This document shows positions 9,770 to 17,441 of a DNA stretch of 47,889 nt, piece by piece. The translations under genes were made by a program, and so were the position numbers. The notes under the pieces are model-generated. The model saw nothing but the letters and a program-made list of their open reading frames with translations. It did not search any database and was not told the DNA's origin. Every line of letters begins with the position of its first letter. Positions within the stretch are counted from its first letter, which is position 1. This DNA comes from Prevotella sp. UBA4268 (GTDB lineage Bacteria > Bacteroidota > Bacteroidia > Bacteroidales > Bacteroidaceae): contig DGWC01000038.1 in the NCBI GenBank assembly GCA_002395135.1, forward strand, positions 17,341-65,229, written 5' to 3'.

Positions 9770-9801
9770 CAAATATACGCTTAATTATCATATTGCGCAA
9801 A
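9770..9801 (-). promoter_or_regulatory. Promoter of the giant lipoprotein gene
   Basis: The minus strand reads TTTG, 20 bases, TATATTTG: a full Bacteroidetes promoter. Initiation a few bases past the box gives a leader of about 95 nt, A/T rich and without an evident hairpin. This fits a highly expressed surface protein. Confidence 0.75.
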
Positions 9802-9934
9802 CATTTCAATGTATTTTTTCACAAAATGAACAATTTTTAACATTTTACGTGCATTCCCTTTAAAATAAGGGGTTGCGCGCAGGTAACTAAGGTAAATTCA
9901 GATGTTTTATGTCCGCTGGTCACACCTTGTGATA

Positions 9935-10021
9935 TTACACGACGGGTAACAGCATTTGACAAATGCGTTTTTGCTTTCCTCCATAGGCATTCTGGTTAAA
10001 TGGGTTATCACTAAAAATCAT
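9935..10021 (-). CDS. Possible 28-residue ORF behind its own promoter
   Basis: The minus strand carries an ATG at 10021 and a TAA at 9935. The product begins MIFSDNPFNQNAYGG and ends QMLLPVV; I do not recognise it. The support is positional: a TTTG-N19-TATATTTG promoter ends 22 bases before the ATG. It could be a small protein, a leader peptide, the start of a decayed gene, or chance within an untranslated RNA. An in-frame extension to 10162 would run through the promoter and palindrome and is unlikely. Confidence 0.3.
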   Translation of the reverse strand: MIFSDNPFNQNAYGGKQKRICQMLLPVV

Positions 10022-10042
10022 GCTTTGTTTTGTTTTATGATG

Positions 10043-10073
10043 CAAATATACTGCTTTTTTCCCGATGTGCAAA
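10043..10073 (-). promoter_or_regulatory. Second upstream promoter, minus strand
   Basis: TTTG, 19 bases, TATATTTG on the minus strand. It lies about 270 bases upstream of the giant-lipoprotein promoter in the same direction. It may produce a small RNA or the 28-codon ORF, or add a long leader to the lipoprotein mRNA. Confidence 0.6.
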
Positions 10074-10134
10074 GAGATTGCATGTTTTTTTTCCAAAATA
10101 GCGGTAATTATTGATGTTTGGCGTGGAGGGTATA

Positions 10135-10172
10135 TATAATATAAATGTACGCGCGCGTACATTTATATTATA
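10135..10172. repeat. Perfect 38-bp palindrome
   Basis: Each half is TATAATATAAATGTACGCG; the second half is the exact complement with no spacer. The centre is GCGCGC flanked by GTAC. It is followed directly by the 9-bp repeat array. It could be a binding site for a dimeric regulator or a cruciform/hairpin element; a standard terminator is less likely, as there is no loop or T-tract. Confidence 0.9.
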
Positions 10173-10177
10173 AGGGG

Positions 10178-10267
10178 ATGGGAAGAATAGGGCGAATAAG
10201 GCTTATAGGACTTATAAGACTAATAAGGCCAATAGGGCTAATAGGGCTAATAGGGGCAATAGGGGCA
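10178..10267 (+). repeat. 9-bp-period tandem repeat, copy 2
   Basis: Ten consecutive 9-mers, including ATAAGGCTT, ATAGGACTT, ATAAGACTA, ATAAGGCCA, then ATAGGGCTA twice and ATAGGGGCA twice. The exact duplication of neighbouring units suggests recent slippage. It lies between the palindrome and the asnS 3' hairpin. Confidence 0.9.
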
Positions 10268-10281
10268 ATGACCACCAACAC

Positions 10282-10316
10282 CATATCAGCCGGGGCTGCT
10301 GGCCCCGGCTGATATG
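10282..10316 (-). terminator. Strong 3' hairpin after asnS
   Basis: CATATCAGCCGGGGC pairs perfectly with its complement (15 bp) around the loop TGCTG, 44 bases past the asnS stop. No T-tract follows on the minus strand, so it may stabilise the mRNA end as much as terminate. Confidence 0.65.
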
Positions 10317-10359
10317 TATAAGTATTCTGAGGAAATCAGAAAGTGAATATGATATTGGG

Positions 10360-11781
10360 TTAGAACTCGGCGTTCTTCGGCGTTCTCGGGAACGGAATGA
10401 CATCGCGGATGTTCTGCATGCCGGTGACAAAGAGGATGAGACGCTCGAAGCCCAGACCGAAGCCGCCATGCGGACAACTGCCATACTTGCGCGTGTCGAG
10501 ATACCACCACATGTCCTTCATCGGGATGTTTCGCTCGGTGATCTCGCCCATGAGTTTATCGTAGTCTTCCTCGCGCACGGAGCCGCCGATGATCTCGCCA
10601 ATCTGCGGGAAGAGCACGTCGGTGCCCTGCACGGTCTGCTCCATTACCTCGCCGTTGCATACCGGTTTCTCGTCGTCGATCTTCATGTAGAAAGCCTTGA
10701 TCTTCTTGGGATAGTGCGTCATGATGACTGGCTTCTTGAAGTATTCCTCCACCAGATAACGCTCGTGCTCGCTGGCCAGGTCGTCGCCCCACTCACAGGG
10801 GAACTCGAACTTGCGTCCGTTTTGGATGGCCTCATGCAGGATTTCGATGCCCTTGGTATAGGGAAGTCGGACGAAATCGTCTTTGAGCACGCCTTCGAGG
10901 CGCTCGATGAGGGTCTTGTCGATCATTTTGTTGAGGAACTGCAGGTCGTCCTGGCAGTTGTCGAGTGCCCAGCGCACGCAGTATTTGATGAAATCCTCTT
11001 CCAGGTCCATCAGGTCGTCGAGGTCGATAAAGGCCACCTCGGGTTCAATCATCCAGAACTCAGCGAGGTGACGCGGCGTGTTGGAGTTCTCTGCGCGGAA
11101 TGTGGGGCCAAAGGTATAAATGGCCCCCAGTGCGGTGGCACCCAGTTCGCCTTCCAACTGTCCGGACACGGTGAGGCTGGTGGTTTTTCCGAAGAAGTCG
11201 TCATCGTAGATGATTTTTCCGTCCTTGTCTTTCTTGAGGTCATAGAGATTCTTCGTGGTCACCTGGAACATCTGTCCGGCTCCCTCGCAGTCGCTGGCGG
11301 TGATGAGCGGTGAGTGGAAATAGAAGAATCCATGCTCATGGAAATAAGTATGGATGGCCATGGCCATGTTGTGGCGTATGCGCATCACGGCACCGAAGGT
11401 GTTGGTGCGCAGTCTCAGGTGCGCATACTGGCGCATGTACTCGAAACTCTGCCCCTTCTTCTGCATGGGGTAGTCGCTTCCGCAGAGGCCGAACAACTGT
11501 ATGCTCTTGCACTGGATCTCGGAGGCCTGCCCCTGTGCGGGACTTTCCACCAAGGTACCCGTTACGCCGATGCACGCACCGGTGGTGATCTGCTTGAGCA
11601 TTTCTTCACTGACGGTCTGCGGGTCCACCACCACCTGTATGTTCTTGATGGTGGAGCCGTCGTTCAGGGCGATGAAGTCAACAGCCTTGCTGCTGCGGTG
11701 CGTCCTCACCCACCCCATCACTGTTATCTCTTTTCCATAATCGGTGCATTGGAGTGCATCGATGACTTTGGTTCTTTTCAT
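10360..11781 (-). CDS. asnS: Asparaginyl-tRNA synthetase
   Basis: Charges tRNA-Asn with asparagine in the cytoplasm. The 473-residue protein has an N-terminal OB-fold anticodon-binding domain ([17 protein letters not shown], about residues 20-36) and a class II catalytic core with motif 2 ([20 protein letters not shown]) and motif 3 ([16 protein letters not shown], near residues 435-450). Its length is normal for the family. The gene is last in a three-gene minus-strand set with purB and the pseudouridine synthase, with gaps under 80 bases and no clear promoter of its own. Confidence 0.97.
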   Translation of the reverse strand: MKRTKVIDALQCTDYGKEITVMGWVRTHRSSKAVDFIALNDGSTIKNIQVVVDPQTVSEEMLKQITTGACIGVTGTLVESPAQGQASEIQCKSIQLFGLCGSDYPMQKKGQSFEYMRQYAHLRLRTNTFGAVMRIRHNMAMAIHTYFHEHGFFYFHSPLITASDCEGAGQMFQVTTKNLYDLKKDKDGKIIYDDDFFGKTTSLTVSGQLEGELGATALGAIYTFGPTFRAENSNTPRHLAEFWMIEPEVAFIDLDDLMDLEEDFIKYCVRWALDNCQDDLQFLNKMIDKTLIERLEGVLKDDFVRLPYTKGIEILHEAIQNGRKFEFPCEWGDDLASEHERYLVEEYFKKPVIMTHYPKKIKAFYMKIDDEKPVCNGEVMEQTVQGTDVLFPQIGEIIGGSVREEDYDKLMGEITERNIPMKDMWWYLDTRKYGSCPHGGFGLGFERLILFVTGMQNIRDVIPFPRTPKNAEF

Positions 11782-11859
11782 TTTCTATTGTTTTATTGTT
11801 TTGTGACGGCGGCAGCATCACATCACGCGCAACACCACCGCTGCCACTCCCATTGGGAA

Positions 11860-13278
11860 TTACTCGAAGGCACCCATTCGCAGCATCTCAACCTCTTTCT
11901 CCGTGAGGAAGCGCCAGTCGCCGCGGCGCAGGTTCTTCTTGGTGAGTCCGGCGAAGAGCACGCGGTCGAGTTTCACCACGCGATAGCCCAGATTCTCGAA
12001 GATGCGGCGCACCACGCGGTTCTTTCCGCTGTGGATTTCGATGCCCACCTGACTCTTGTCGGTATCGCTGGCATACTCAATGGCATCTGCATGCACCTCG
12101 CCGTCGTCGAGGTCAACGCCCTCGGCAATCTTCTGCATGTCCTGCTGCTCCACCGGTTTGTCGAGGAACACATGATACACCTTCTTCTTGAGGAACTTGG
12201 GATGGGTGAGTTTGCTGGCCAGGTCGCCATCGTTGGTGAGCAGGAGCACACCCGTGGTGTTGCGGTCGAGGCGTCCCACCGGATAGATGCGCTCAGGACA
12301 CACGTTCTTCACGAGGTCCATCACCGTTTTGCGCTGCTGCGGATCATCGCTGGTGGTGACATAGTCCTTTGGCTTGTTGAGGAGCACATACACCTTCTTC
12401 TCCAAAGACACCGGCTTGCCCTGGAACACCACCTCGTCGGAACGAAGCACCTTGGTACCCAGTTCTGTTACCACCTGCCCGTTCACGGTGATGGCACCGT
12501 TCTGAATCAGGTCGTCGGCCTCGCGGCGGCTGCAGATGCCTGCATTGGCCAGATATTTGTTCAGACGTACCGGCTCATTGGGATCAACGTGCATCTCCTT
12601 GTACTCGATACGCTTTTTCAGACTGTACTTGGCATTGGGATCATAGCCACCCTGCTTGGGGCGCGCATTGTATCCCCCCTGCGGGCGCGACTGATAGCCA
12701 CCGCGCTGCTGATAACCGCCACGGGGCTGATAGCCACCCTGCTGACGCGGCTGATAGCCACCGCGCTGCTGATAACCGCCACGGGGCTGGTAACCTCCCT
12801 GCTGACGCGGCTGGTAGCCACCCTGCTGATGTGCCTGATAGCCACCCTCGCCCTCTTCATTGTAGCGCGGACGATAGCCACCCTGAGGGCGCGGCTGATA
12901 ATTGCTGCGCGGCTGATAGCCACCCTCATTGTCGTTATTATTGTAGCGCGGACGGTAACCACCCTGTTGACGCGGCTGATAATTGCTGCGCGGCTGATAG
13001 CCACCCTGCTGGTAATTGTTGCGCGGGCGGTAAGAGCGCTGCGGTGCATCCGTATGCAGGGAAGCGCCGAAGCCCTCTGGGCGGAAACTGTCCTCTTCGT
13101 TGTTGCTGTAGTTCTTCGGTGGATAAGACCGTTGTGTGTGGATTCTCGGACGTGGAGAACGTCCCGGTGCTCGATAGTTGCTGGAATAGCCTGACGGACG
13201 GTAGCCCTCACGGCCCCCTTCGTTAGCCTGGTTCTCTGCAGGCCTTCCTTCGGTTTTGTTTTCTAATTCTTCTGACAT
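11860..13278 (-). CDS. rRNA pseudouridine synthase (RluB/RsuA family) with long low-complexity N-terminus
   Basis: Isomerises a uridine in rRNA. The C-terminal half (from about residue 235) is the standard enzyme: an S4 RNA-binding domain (VRLNKYLANAGICSRREADD) and the catalytic motif GRLDRNTTGVLLLTND, whose Asp is the nucleophile. The first ~225 residues are unusual: dozens of GGYQPR, GGYRPR and GGYQQRGG units, rich in Arg, Gly, Gln and Tyr, resembling eukaryotic RGG/RG regions. Related enzymes are about 240-300 residues, so this one is nearly doubled. The coding DNA is itself repetitive, so copy number may vary between strains. The target base (RluB-like 23S or RsuA-like 16S) is not resolved. 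It lies between purB and asnS. Confidence 0.92.
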   Translation of the reverse strand: MSEELENKTEGRPAENQANEGGREGYRPSGYSSNYRAPGRSPRPRIHTQRSYPPKNYSNNEEDSFRPEGFGASLHTDAPQRSYRPRNNYQQGGYQPRSNYQPRQQGGYRPRYNNNDNEGGYQPRSNYQPRPQGGYRPRYNEEGEGGYQAHQQGGYQPRQQGGYQPRGGYQQRGGYQPRQQGGYQPRGGYQQRGGYQSRPQGGYNARPKQGGYDPNAKYSLKKRIEYKEMHVDPNEPVRLNKYLANAGICSRREADDLIQNGAITVNGQVVTELGTKVLRSDEVVFQGKPVSLEKKVYVLLNKPKDYVTTSDDPQQRKTVMDLVKNVCPERIYPVGRLDRNTTGVLLLTNDGDLASKLTHPKFLKKKVYHVFLDKPVEQQDMQKIAEGVDLDDGEVHADAIEYASDTDKSQVGIEIHSGKNRVVRRIFENLGYRVVKLDRVLFAGLTKKNLRRGDWRFLTEKEVEMLRMGAFE

Positions 13279-13356
13279 AATCGCTTAAAATTAAAATAAT
13301 TAAATAATACAATAAGTTATCACAGGCCTAATCGCTTAGGCATTATCTCTCTGCAT

Positions 13357-14721
13357 TTAAATACCAGTATAGTTAGACGGCGTGATGGCCATCAATTCTG
13401 CCTTCACGGCATCAGAAACATCCAGCGTCTGGATAAACTCGTGGATGGTCTGCTCGGTCATGTGCTTGTTGGTGCGCGTGAGTGCCTTCAGCGCCTCATA
13501 GGGATGGGGATAAGCCTCTCGGCGCAGGATGGTCTGGATAGCCTCTGCCACCACCGCCCATGTGTTGTCGAGATCCTCAGCCAACTTGGCCTCGTTGAGG
13601 ATTAACTTGCGCAGTCCCTTGAGTGTACTCTGGATGGCAATCACGGCATGTCCCATCGGCACACCCACGTTGCGGAGCACCGTGGAATCGGTGAGGTCGC
13701 GCTGTAGGCGGCTCACTGGCAGTTTCTGTGCGAGGAACTGCAACACGGCATCAGCCATTCCCATGTTACCCTCGGAGTTCTCGAAGTCAATGGGGTTCAC
13801 CTTGTGCGGCATGGCGCTCGATCCCACTTCGCCCTCCTTGATCTTCTGCTTGAAATACTCCATTGAGATGTACATCCAGAAATCGCGGTCGAGGTCGATG
13901 ACGATGGTGTTGATGCGGCGCATGGCATCGAAGAGGGCGCCCAACTGGTCGTAGTTGCTGATCTGCGTGGTGAACTGCTCGCGCGCCAGACCGAGTTTTT
14001 CGCTTACAAAATGGTTACCGAAGTCGCGCCAGTCATATTCGGGATAAGCCACATGGTGGGCGTTGAAATTGCCCGTGGCTCCGCCGAACTTCGCTGTAAT
14101 CTCCACCTTCTTCAGTTCTTCCAACTGACGGCCGAGGCGATAGACAAACACCTGCACCTCCTTGCCCAAGCGGGTGGGTGAAGCCGGCTGCCCGTGTGTC
14201 TTGGCAAGCATCGGCACATCTTTCCACTGCTCGGCATACTCCTGCAACTGGCAGATGAGTTCCTGCACCAGGGGAACGAGCACATCGTCGAGCGCCTCCT
14301 TGATGGAGAGCGGCACACTGGTGTTGTTGATATCCTGAGAAGTGAGACCGAAATGGATAAACTCTTTGAGCGGCAAGAGATGAGAGGAGGCCGACGAGCC
14401 GATAAGCGCGTCATATTTCTCCTTAATGAAATACTCCACAGCCTTGACATCGTGATTGGTTATCTTCTCGATATCCTTCACACGCTGCGCATCCTGAACC
14501 GTGAAATCGGTATAGATGGCACGCAGGGCGGGAAACAGGTCATGGTCGAACTCCCTGAGTTGCGGCAAGGGCAGTTCGCACAACGCGATAAAATATTCTA
14601 TCTCCACGCGCACACGATAACGAATCAGTGCATATTCAGAAAAGTAATCAGCCAGCCGCTCTGTTTTTCCTCTGTAGCGCCCATCAATGGGCGAGATGGC
14701 GGTCAATAAATCAAGATTCAT
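13357..14721 (-). CDS. purB: Adenylosuccinate lyase
   Basis: Cleaves SAICAR to AICAR and adenylosuccinate to AMP in purine synthesis. The 454-residue protein starts LLTAISPIDGRYRGKTERL, typical of the longer PurB class, and carries the fumarase/lyase signature GSSAMPHKVNPIDFENSEGN, which forms the mobile active-site loop, as well as KTHGQPASPTRLGKE. It heads the purB-pseudouridine synthase-asnS set, with a well-formed promoter about 35 bases upstream. Confidence 0.97.
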   Translation of the reverse strand: MNLDLLTAISPIDGRYRGKTERLADYFSEYALIRYRVRVEIEYFIALCELPLPQLREFDHDLFPALRAIYTDFTVQDAQRVKDIEKITNHDVKAVEYFIKEKYDALIGSSASSHLLPLKEFIHFGLTSQDINNTSVPLSIKEALDDVLVPLVQELICQLQEYAEQWKDVPMLAKTHGQPASPTRLGKEVQVFVYRLGRQLEELKKVEITAKFGGATGNFNAHHVAYPEYDWRDFGNHFVSEKLGLAREQFTTQISNYDQLGALFDAMRRINTIVIDLDRDFWMYISMEYFKQKIKEGEVGSSAMPHKVNPIDFENSEGNMGMADAVLQFLAQKLPVSRLQRDLTDSTVLRNVGVPMGHAVIAIQSTLKGLRKLILNEAKLAEDLDNTWAVVAEAIQTILRREAYPHPYEALKALTRTNKHMTEQTIHEFIQTLDVSDAVKAELMAITPSNYTGI

Positions 14722-14756
14722 CTACTAAAATAATACGTATTAATTGCAATAGGGTG

Positions 14757-14787
14757 CAAAGATAGCAATTAAATTCGAAACTGACAA
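14757..14787 (-). promoter_or_regulatory. Promoter of the purB operon
   Basis: Minus strand: TTG, 20 bases, TATCTTTG, ending 35 bases before the purB ATG. No purine-responsive element is evident in the short leader. Confidence 0.7.
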
Positions 14788-14820
14788 GGGAATTAGGATT
14801 ATTTATCTTTTGGGGGGATT

Positions 14821-14892
14821 ATAGGACTTATAAGGCAGATAAGGCATATAGGGCATATAGGACTTATAAGACTTATAGGGCCAATAAGCCGA
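14821..14892 (+). repeat. 9-bp-period tandem repeat, copy 3
   Basis: Eight consecutive 9-mers: ATAGGACTT, ATAAGGCAG, ATAAGGCAT, ATAGGGCAT, ATAGGACTT, ATAAGACTT, ATAGGGCCA, ATAAGCCGA. It lies between the purB promoter and the tRNA terminator. Several units are identical to those at 10178. Confidence 0.9.
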
Positions 14893-14918
14893 TGCGCCAT
14901 CAGGCAGCAGGCCAGCCA

Positions 14919-14946
14919 CAAAAAAAATCCCGCGGAAACCGCGGGA
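14919..14946 (-). terminator. Intrinsic terminator of the tRNA gene
   Basis: Minus strand: TCCCGCGG, loop TTT, CCGCGGGA, then a run of eight T. It starts 7 bases after the tRNA 3' end. Confidence 0.9.
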
Positions 14947-14953
14947 CTCTATG

Positions 14954-15028
14954 TGGGCGTTGACGGATTCGAACCGCCGACCCTCTGCTTGTAAGGCAGA
15001 TGCTCTAAACCAGCTGAGCTAAACGCCC
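14954..15028 (-). tRNA. tRNA-Val (anticodon UAC)
   Basis: The minus strand folds as a 75-nt cloverleaf: acceptor GGGCGTT pairing with AACGCCC, D-arm AGCTCAGCTGGTTTAGAGC, anticodon stem CTGCC/GGCAG-type pairing around loop CTTACAA (anticodon TAC, valine), and T-arm with GGTTCGAATCC. The 3' CCA is not encoded. A single tRNA with its own terminator. Confidence 0.95.
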
Positions 15029-15371
15029 TTGCTCAGAAAAGCGATGCAAAGGTAGTGCATTTTCGCGAAACCGCCAAATATTTCGTGAACTTTTTCAAAA
15101 AAAAGTGGATTTTTGATGTTTTATCGCCATTATTATACCCAAAAGTGCTACGAAAACAGCAAAAAAGTACGGAGGAAGCACAACATTGCAGGATTTGCAG
15201 GAAAAAGGGCAGATGCCATGACGCAGGTTCTTAAATGAGCAGCAGAACACCATGAAGAAAGCACAGCGCTGCCAGATTAGCAGGAAACGAACTGAATGCC
15301 ACGGAGAAAGTGGCTGTTTCGGCTCCCGAAAACACTACTATTGACGAGGTAAAGCATAAGAACGCTTCAGC
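15029..15371. other. Non-coding stretch upstream of tRNA-Val
   Basis: No open frame with a plausible start is visible. The first 100 bases are A/T rich and must include the tRNA promoter, but no perfect TTTG-N20-TAnnTTTG stands out. The remainder is A/G-rich sequence with short repeated pieces such as GCAGGA and AGCAG, leading into the 22-bp array. Confidence 0.6.
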
Positions 15372-15459
15372 AAATTAATATAATTTACAAAGTAAATCAA
15401 TTTAATTTGAAAACCAAATCAACTTAATTTGCAAAGTAAATCAATATAATTTACTTTTG
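15372..15459 (+). repeat. 22-bp-period AT-rich array, locus 1 (four units)
   Basis: Four units of exactly 22 bp start at 15372, 15394, 15416 and 15438. Each has a near-palindromic core of the form AAATYAAYWTAATTT, then a 7-base spacer such as ACAAAGT. The last unit runs into TACTTTTGC. A period of two helical turns places every core on the same face of the DNA, as in iterons or multi-operator sites. A longer array at 44873 has the same unit and the same end box in opposite orientation. Confidence 0.88.
15428..15459 (+). promoter_or_regulatory. Promoter-like element formed by the array end
   Basis: TTTG (15428-15431), 20 bases, TACTTTTG (15452-15459): a full match to the Bacteroidetes promoter, built from the last two array units. 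It points to the hairpin at 15481 and the 3' end of the convergent ACT-domain gene. No ORF follows it. Confidence 0.5.
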
Positions 15460-15480
15460 CTCTGCACAGGAACGGAACAC

Positions 15481-15519
15481 CGAAAGCGGCACTCTGGTGA
15501 AAAGAAAGTGCCGCTTTCG
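15481..15519. other. Hairpin with 13-bp perfect stem
   Basis: CGAAAGCGGCACT pairs with AGTGCCGCTTTCG around a 13-base A/G-rich loop. It starts 22 bases after the TACTTTTG box. No T-tract follows on either strand, so it is not a standard terminator. The same AAAGCGGCACT word occurs downstream of the second 22-bp array. Confidence 0.7.
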
Positions 15520-15577
15520 GACTGAAACTGCCACACATATAAGCCCAAGAGACTATGCGCCCTTAGGATCATGCGGC

Positions 15578-16003
15578 TCAAAGACGATACAAGTCGCTGG
15601 CTGCTATGAGGTCAACCTTTTTCTCCTCCAGAATGCGGTCGCAGGCATCAATGTCAGAGGGACGTATAACGATGTTGGCCACATCACCGTTGGCAAAACT
15701 ATACATATACTCGATGAAGATGCCCTGGTCAGAGAGATATCTGAGCACCAGAGCCAGCGAGCCGCTGGTGTTGGGACAGGTGAAACCGATGACATCGGTG
15801 AGTTTCACGGCGAATCCCGCTTCCTTCAGCACCTTGTAAGCCTCCTGCGGATCAGAGACGATGCAGCGCAAGATGCCGAAATCGCTGTTGTCGGCAATAC
15901 TCAGCGCCGAGATATTGATGCCGGCAGCCCCCATGGCATCCGTCACCTCTGTGAGTCGGCCGCTCTTGTTCTCCAAGAACACGGATAATTGCTTTGCTTT
16001 CAT
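15578..16003 (-). CDS. ACT-domain amino-acid-binding protein
   Basis: A 141-residue cytoplasmic protein made of two ACT domains: the first begins KQLSVFLENKSGRLTEVTDA, the second is near residues 72-140 (TSGSLALVLRYLSDQGIFIEY). ACT pairs of this size usually bind a small ligand at a dimer interface and regulate a neighbour. It follows the phenylacetate-CoA ligase gene by 41 bases on the same strand, a pairing I recall from many anaerobes, so it may sense an aryl acid or amino acid linked to that enzyme. The ligand is inference. Confidence 0.88.
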   Translation of the reverse strand: MKAKQLSVFLENKSGRLTEVTDAMGAAGINISALSIADNSDFGILRCIVSDPQEAYKVLKEAGFAVKLTDVIGFTCPNTSGSLALVLRYLSDQGIFIEYMYSFANGDVANIVIRPSDIDACDRILEEKKVDLIAASDLYRL

Positions 16004-16044
16004 TGTTTGAATATGATTTTAAGGGTTTTACAATCATGAACAGA

Positions 16045-17343
16045 CTACAGTTGGCGGTTGTCGAACACGCGCTTCGCCTTGCCCGTGCTCCGCTCGATGC
16101 TCTTCGGTTCTACGAGCCGCACCTTGAATCCCAGTCCGATAACGCTTCTCAGTTCGGCCTCCAACTTGCGCTGCAAGCCAACGAGTTGTGCCATCTCGTC
16201 GGTGAAATACTCCTCCTTCACCTCCACTTTGAGTTCTGAGGTGTCGGTATTGTTCACACGGTCTACGGTGAGGATGAAATGCGGTTCGAACTCGGGCAGG
16301 CTGAGAATGACCGCCTCGATTTGCGAAGGGAACACGTTGACACCGCGGATGATGAGCATATCGTCGCAGCGTCCAAGGATGCGGTCCATGCGCACGAGCG
16401 TGCGCCCGCACGAACATTTATCATAGTGGAGGGCGGTGAGGTCGTGGGTGCGATAGCGCAAGAGCGGCATTCCCTGCTTGGTGAGGTGCGTGAACGTGAG
16501 TTCGCCCACTGTTCCCTCGGGGAGCGGCTCTCCCGTGTTCGGATCGAGGATTTCCGGATAGAAATAATCCTCGTTGAGATGAGTGCCGTGCTGGCATTCG
16601 CATTCGAATCCCACGCCAGGGCCGGCCACTTCGCTCAGTCCGTAGAGGTCGTAGGCCTTGATGCCGAGTGTTTCCTCCAGTTTCCGTCGCATGCTCTCCG
16701 TCCACGGCTCAGCGCCAAAGCATCCGATTCTCATCTTGAACTCCTCGCGCGGCCACTCGCTCTCGCGCATGGCTTCACCGAGGAACATGGCATAGGACGG
16801 CGTGCAGCAGAGAACCGATGCGCCGAAGTCGTGCATCAGCGTGATTTGTTTCTGCGTATTGCCCGACGACATAGGAATGACGCTGGCACCGATGTTCGAG
16901 GCACCGTCGTGAGCGCCCAGTCCGCCGGTGAACAGTCCGTAGCCATAAGACACCTGGAAGATGTCGTCCTTGGTGGCTCCATAGGCCGTGAACGCCCTGG
17001 AGATGCTCTCTGTCCACATGGCGATGTCCTTGCGTGTATGGAGCACCACCACCGGTTTTCCTGTTGTTCCCGAAGACGCATGGATTCTGACAATCTGGCT
17101 CATCGGCACGGCAGCCAGTCCGAAAGGATAGTTATCCCGCAGGTCGAGTTTGTTGGTGAAAGGCAACTTCACGATGTCGTCGATATCCTTGATATCGCCC
17201 GGCTCCAAACCCATCTCCTGAAATCTTTTACGATAAAACGGCGTGTTATGGTAGACATAATCAGCCATTTTCCTTAACCTGATACTCTGTACTTCGCGCA
17301 TTTGCTCGCGGCTCATGCACTCAATGTTTTCATTCCAAATCAT
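16045..17343 (-). CDS. paaK: Phenylacetate-CoA ligase
   Basis: An AMP-forming enzyme that activates phenylacetate or related aryl acids to CoA thioesters. The 432-residue protein has the adenylate-forming P-loop motif HASSGTTGKPVVVLHT (near residues 85-105), the core motif YGLSEVAGPGVGFEC, and the C-terminal hinge DRILGRCDDMLIIRGVNVFP, all typical of PaaK. In gut anaerobes it is often linked to 2-oxoacid:ferredoxin oxidoreductase and may act in aromatic amino-acid fermentation or synthesis; no such gene is next to it here. A TATTTTTG box overlaps the T-tract of the upstream ompA-like terminator. Confidence 0.93.
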   Translation of the reverse strand: MIWNENIECMSREQMREVQSIRLRKMADYVYHNTPFYRKRFQEMGLEPGDIKDIDDIVKLPFTNKLDLRDNYPFGLAAVPMSQIVRIHASSGTTGKPVVVLHTRKDIAMWTESISRAFTAYGATKDDIFQVSYGYGLFTGGLGAHDGASNIGASVIPMSSGNTQKQITLMHDFGASVLCCTPSYAMFLGEAMRESEWPREEFKMRIGCFGAEPWTESMRRKLEETLGIKAYDLYGLSEVAGPGVGFECECQHGTHLNEDYFYPEILDPNTGEPLPEGTVGELTFTHLTKQGMPLLRYRTHDLTALHYDKCSCGRTLVRMDRILGRCDDMLIIRGVNVFPSQIEAVILSLPEFEPHFILTVDRVNNTDTSELKVEVKEEYFTDEMAQLVGLQRKLEAELRSVIGLGFKVRLVEPKSIERSTGKAKRVFDNRQL

Positions 17344-17376
17344 AACTTTAAAGGGTTGTTGTTATCGATTTGGTTG

Positions 17377-17419
17377 CAAAAATACAAAAAAATCCGCATT
17401 CTGCTATCAGAATGCGGAT
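17377..17419 (-). terminator. ompA-like gene terminator fused to the paaK promoter box
   Basis: Minus strand: ATCCGCATTCTG, loop ATAG, CAGAATGCGGAT, then a T-run, G and TATTTTTG (17377-17384). The hairpin and T-run terminate the OmpA-like gene; the next bases match the paaK -7 box, 34 bases before the paaK ATG. No -33 element is evident. Confidence 0.75.
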
Positions 17420-17441
17420 TTTTTGTATCAATAAATTACTT

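Noticed and set aside
11314..13194. A 626-codon open frame on the plus strand
   Set aside because: Opposite asnS and the pseudouridine synthase, both clearly real; composition is a His/Leu/Ala-rich mirror of those genes.
15372..15459. A CRISPR array reading of the 22-bp units (also at 44873)
   Set aside because: Units are contiguous with 7-base spacers that are themselves similar; there are no unique spacers and no cas genes.
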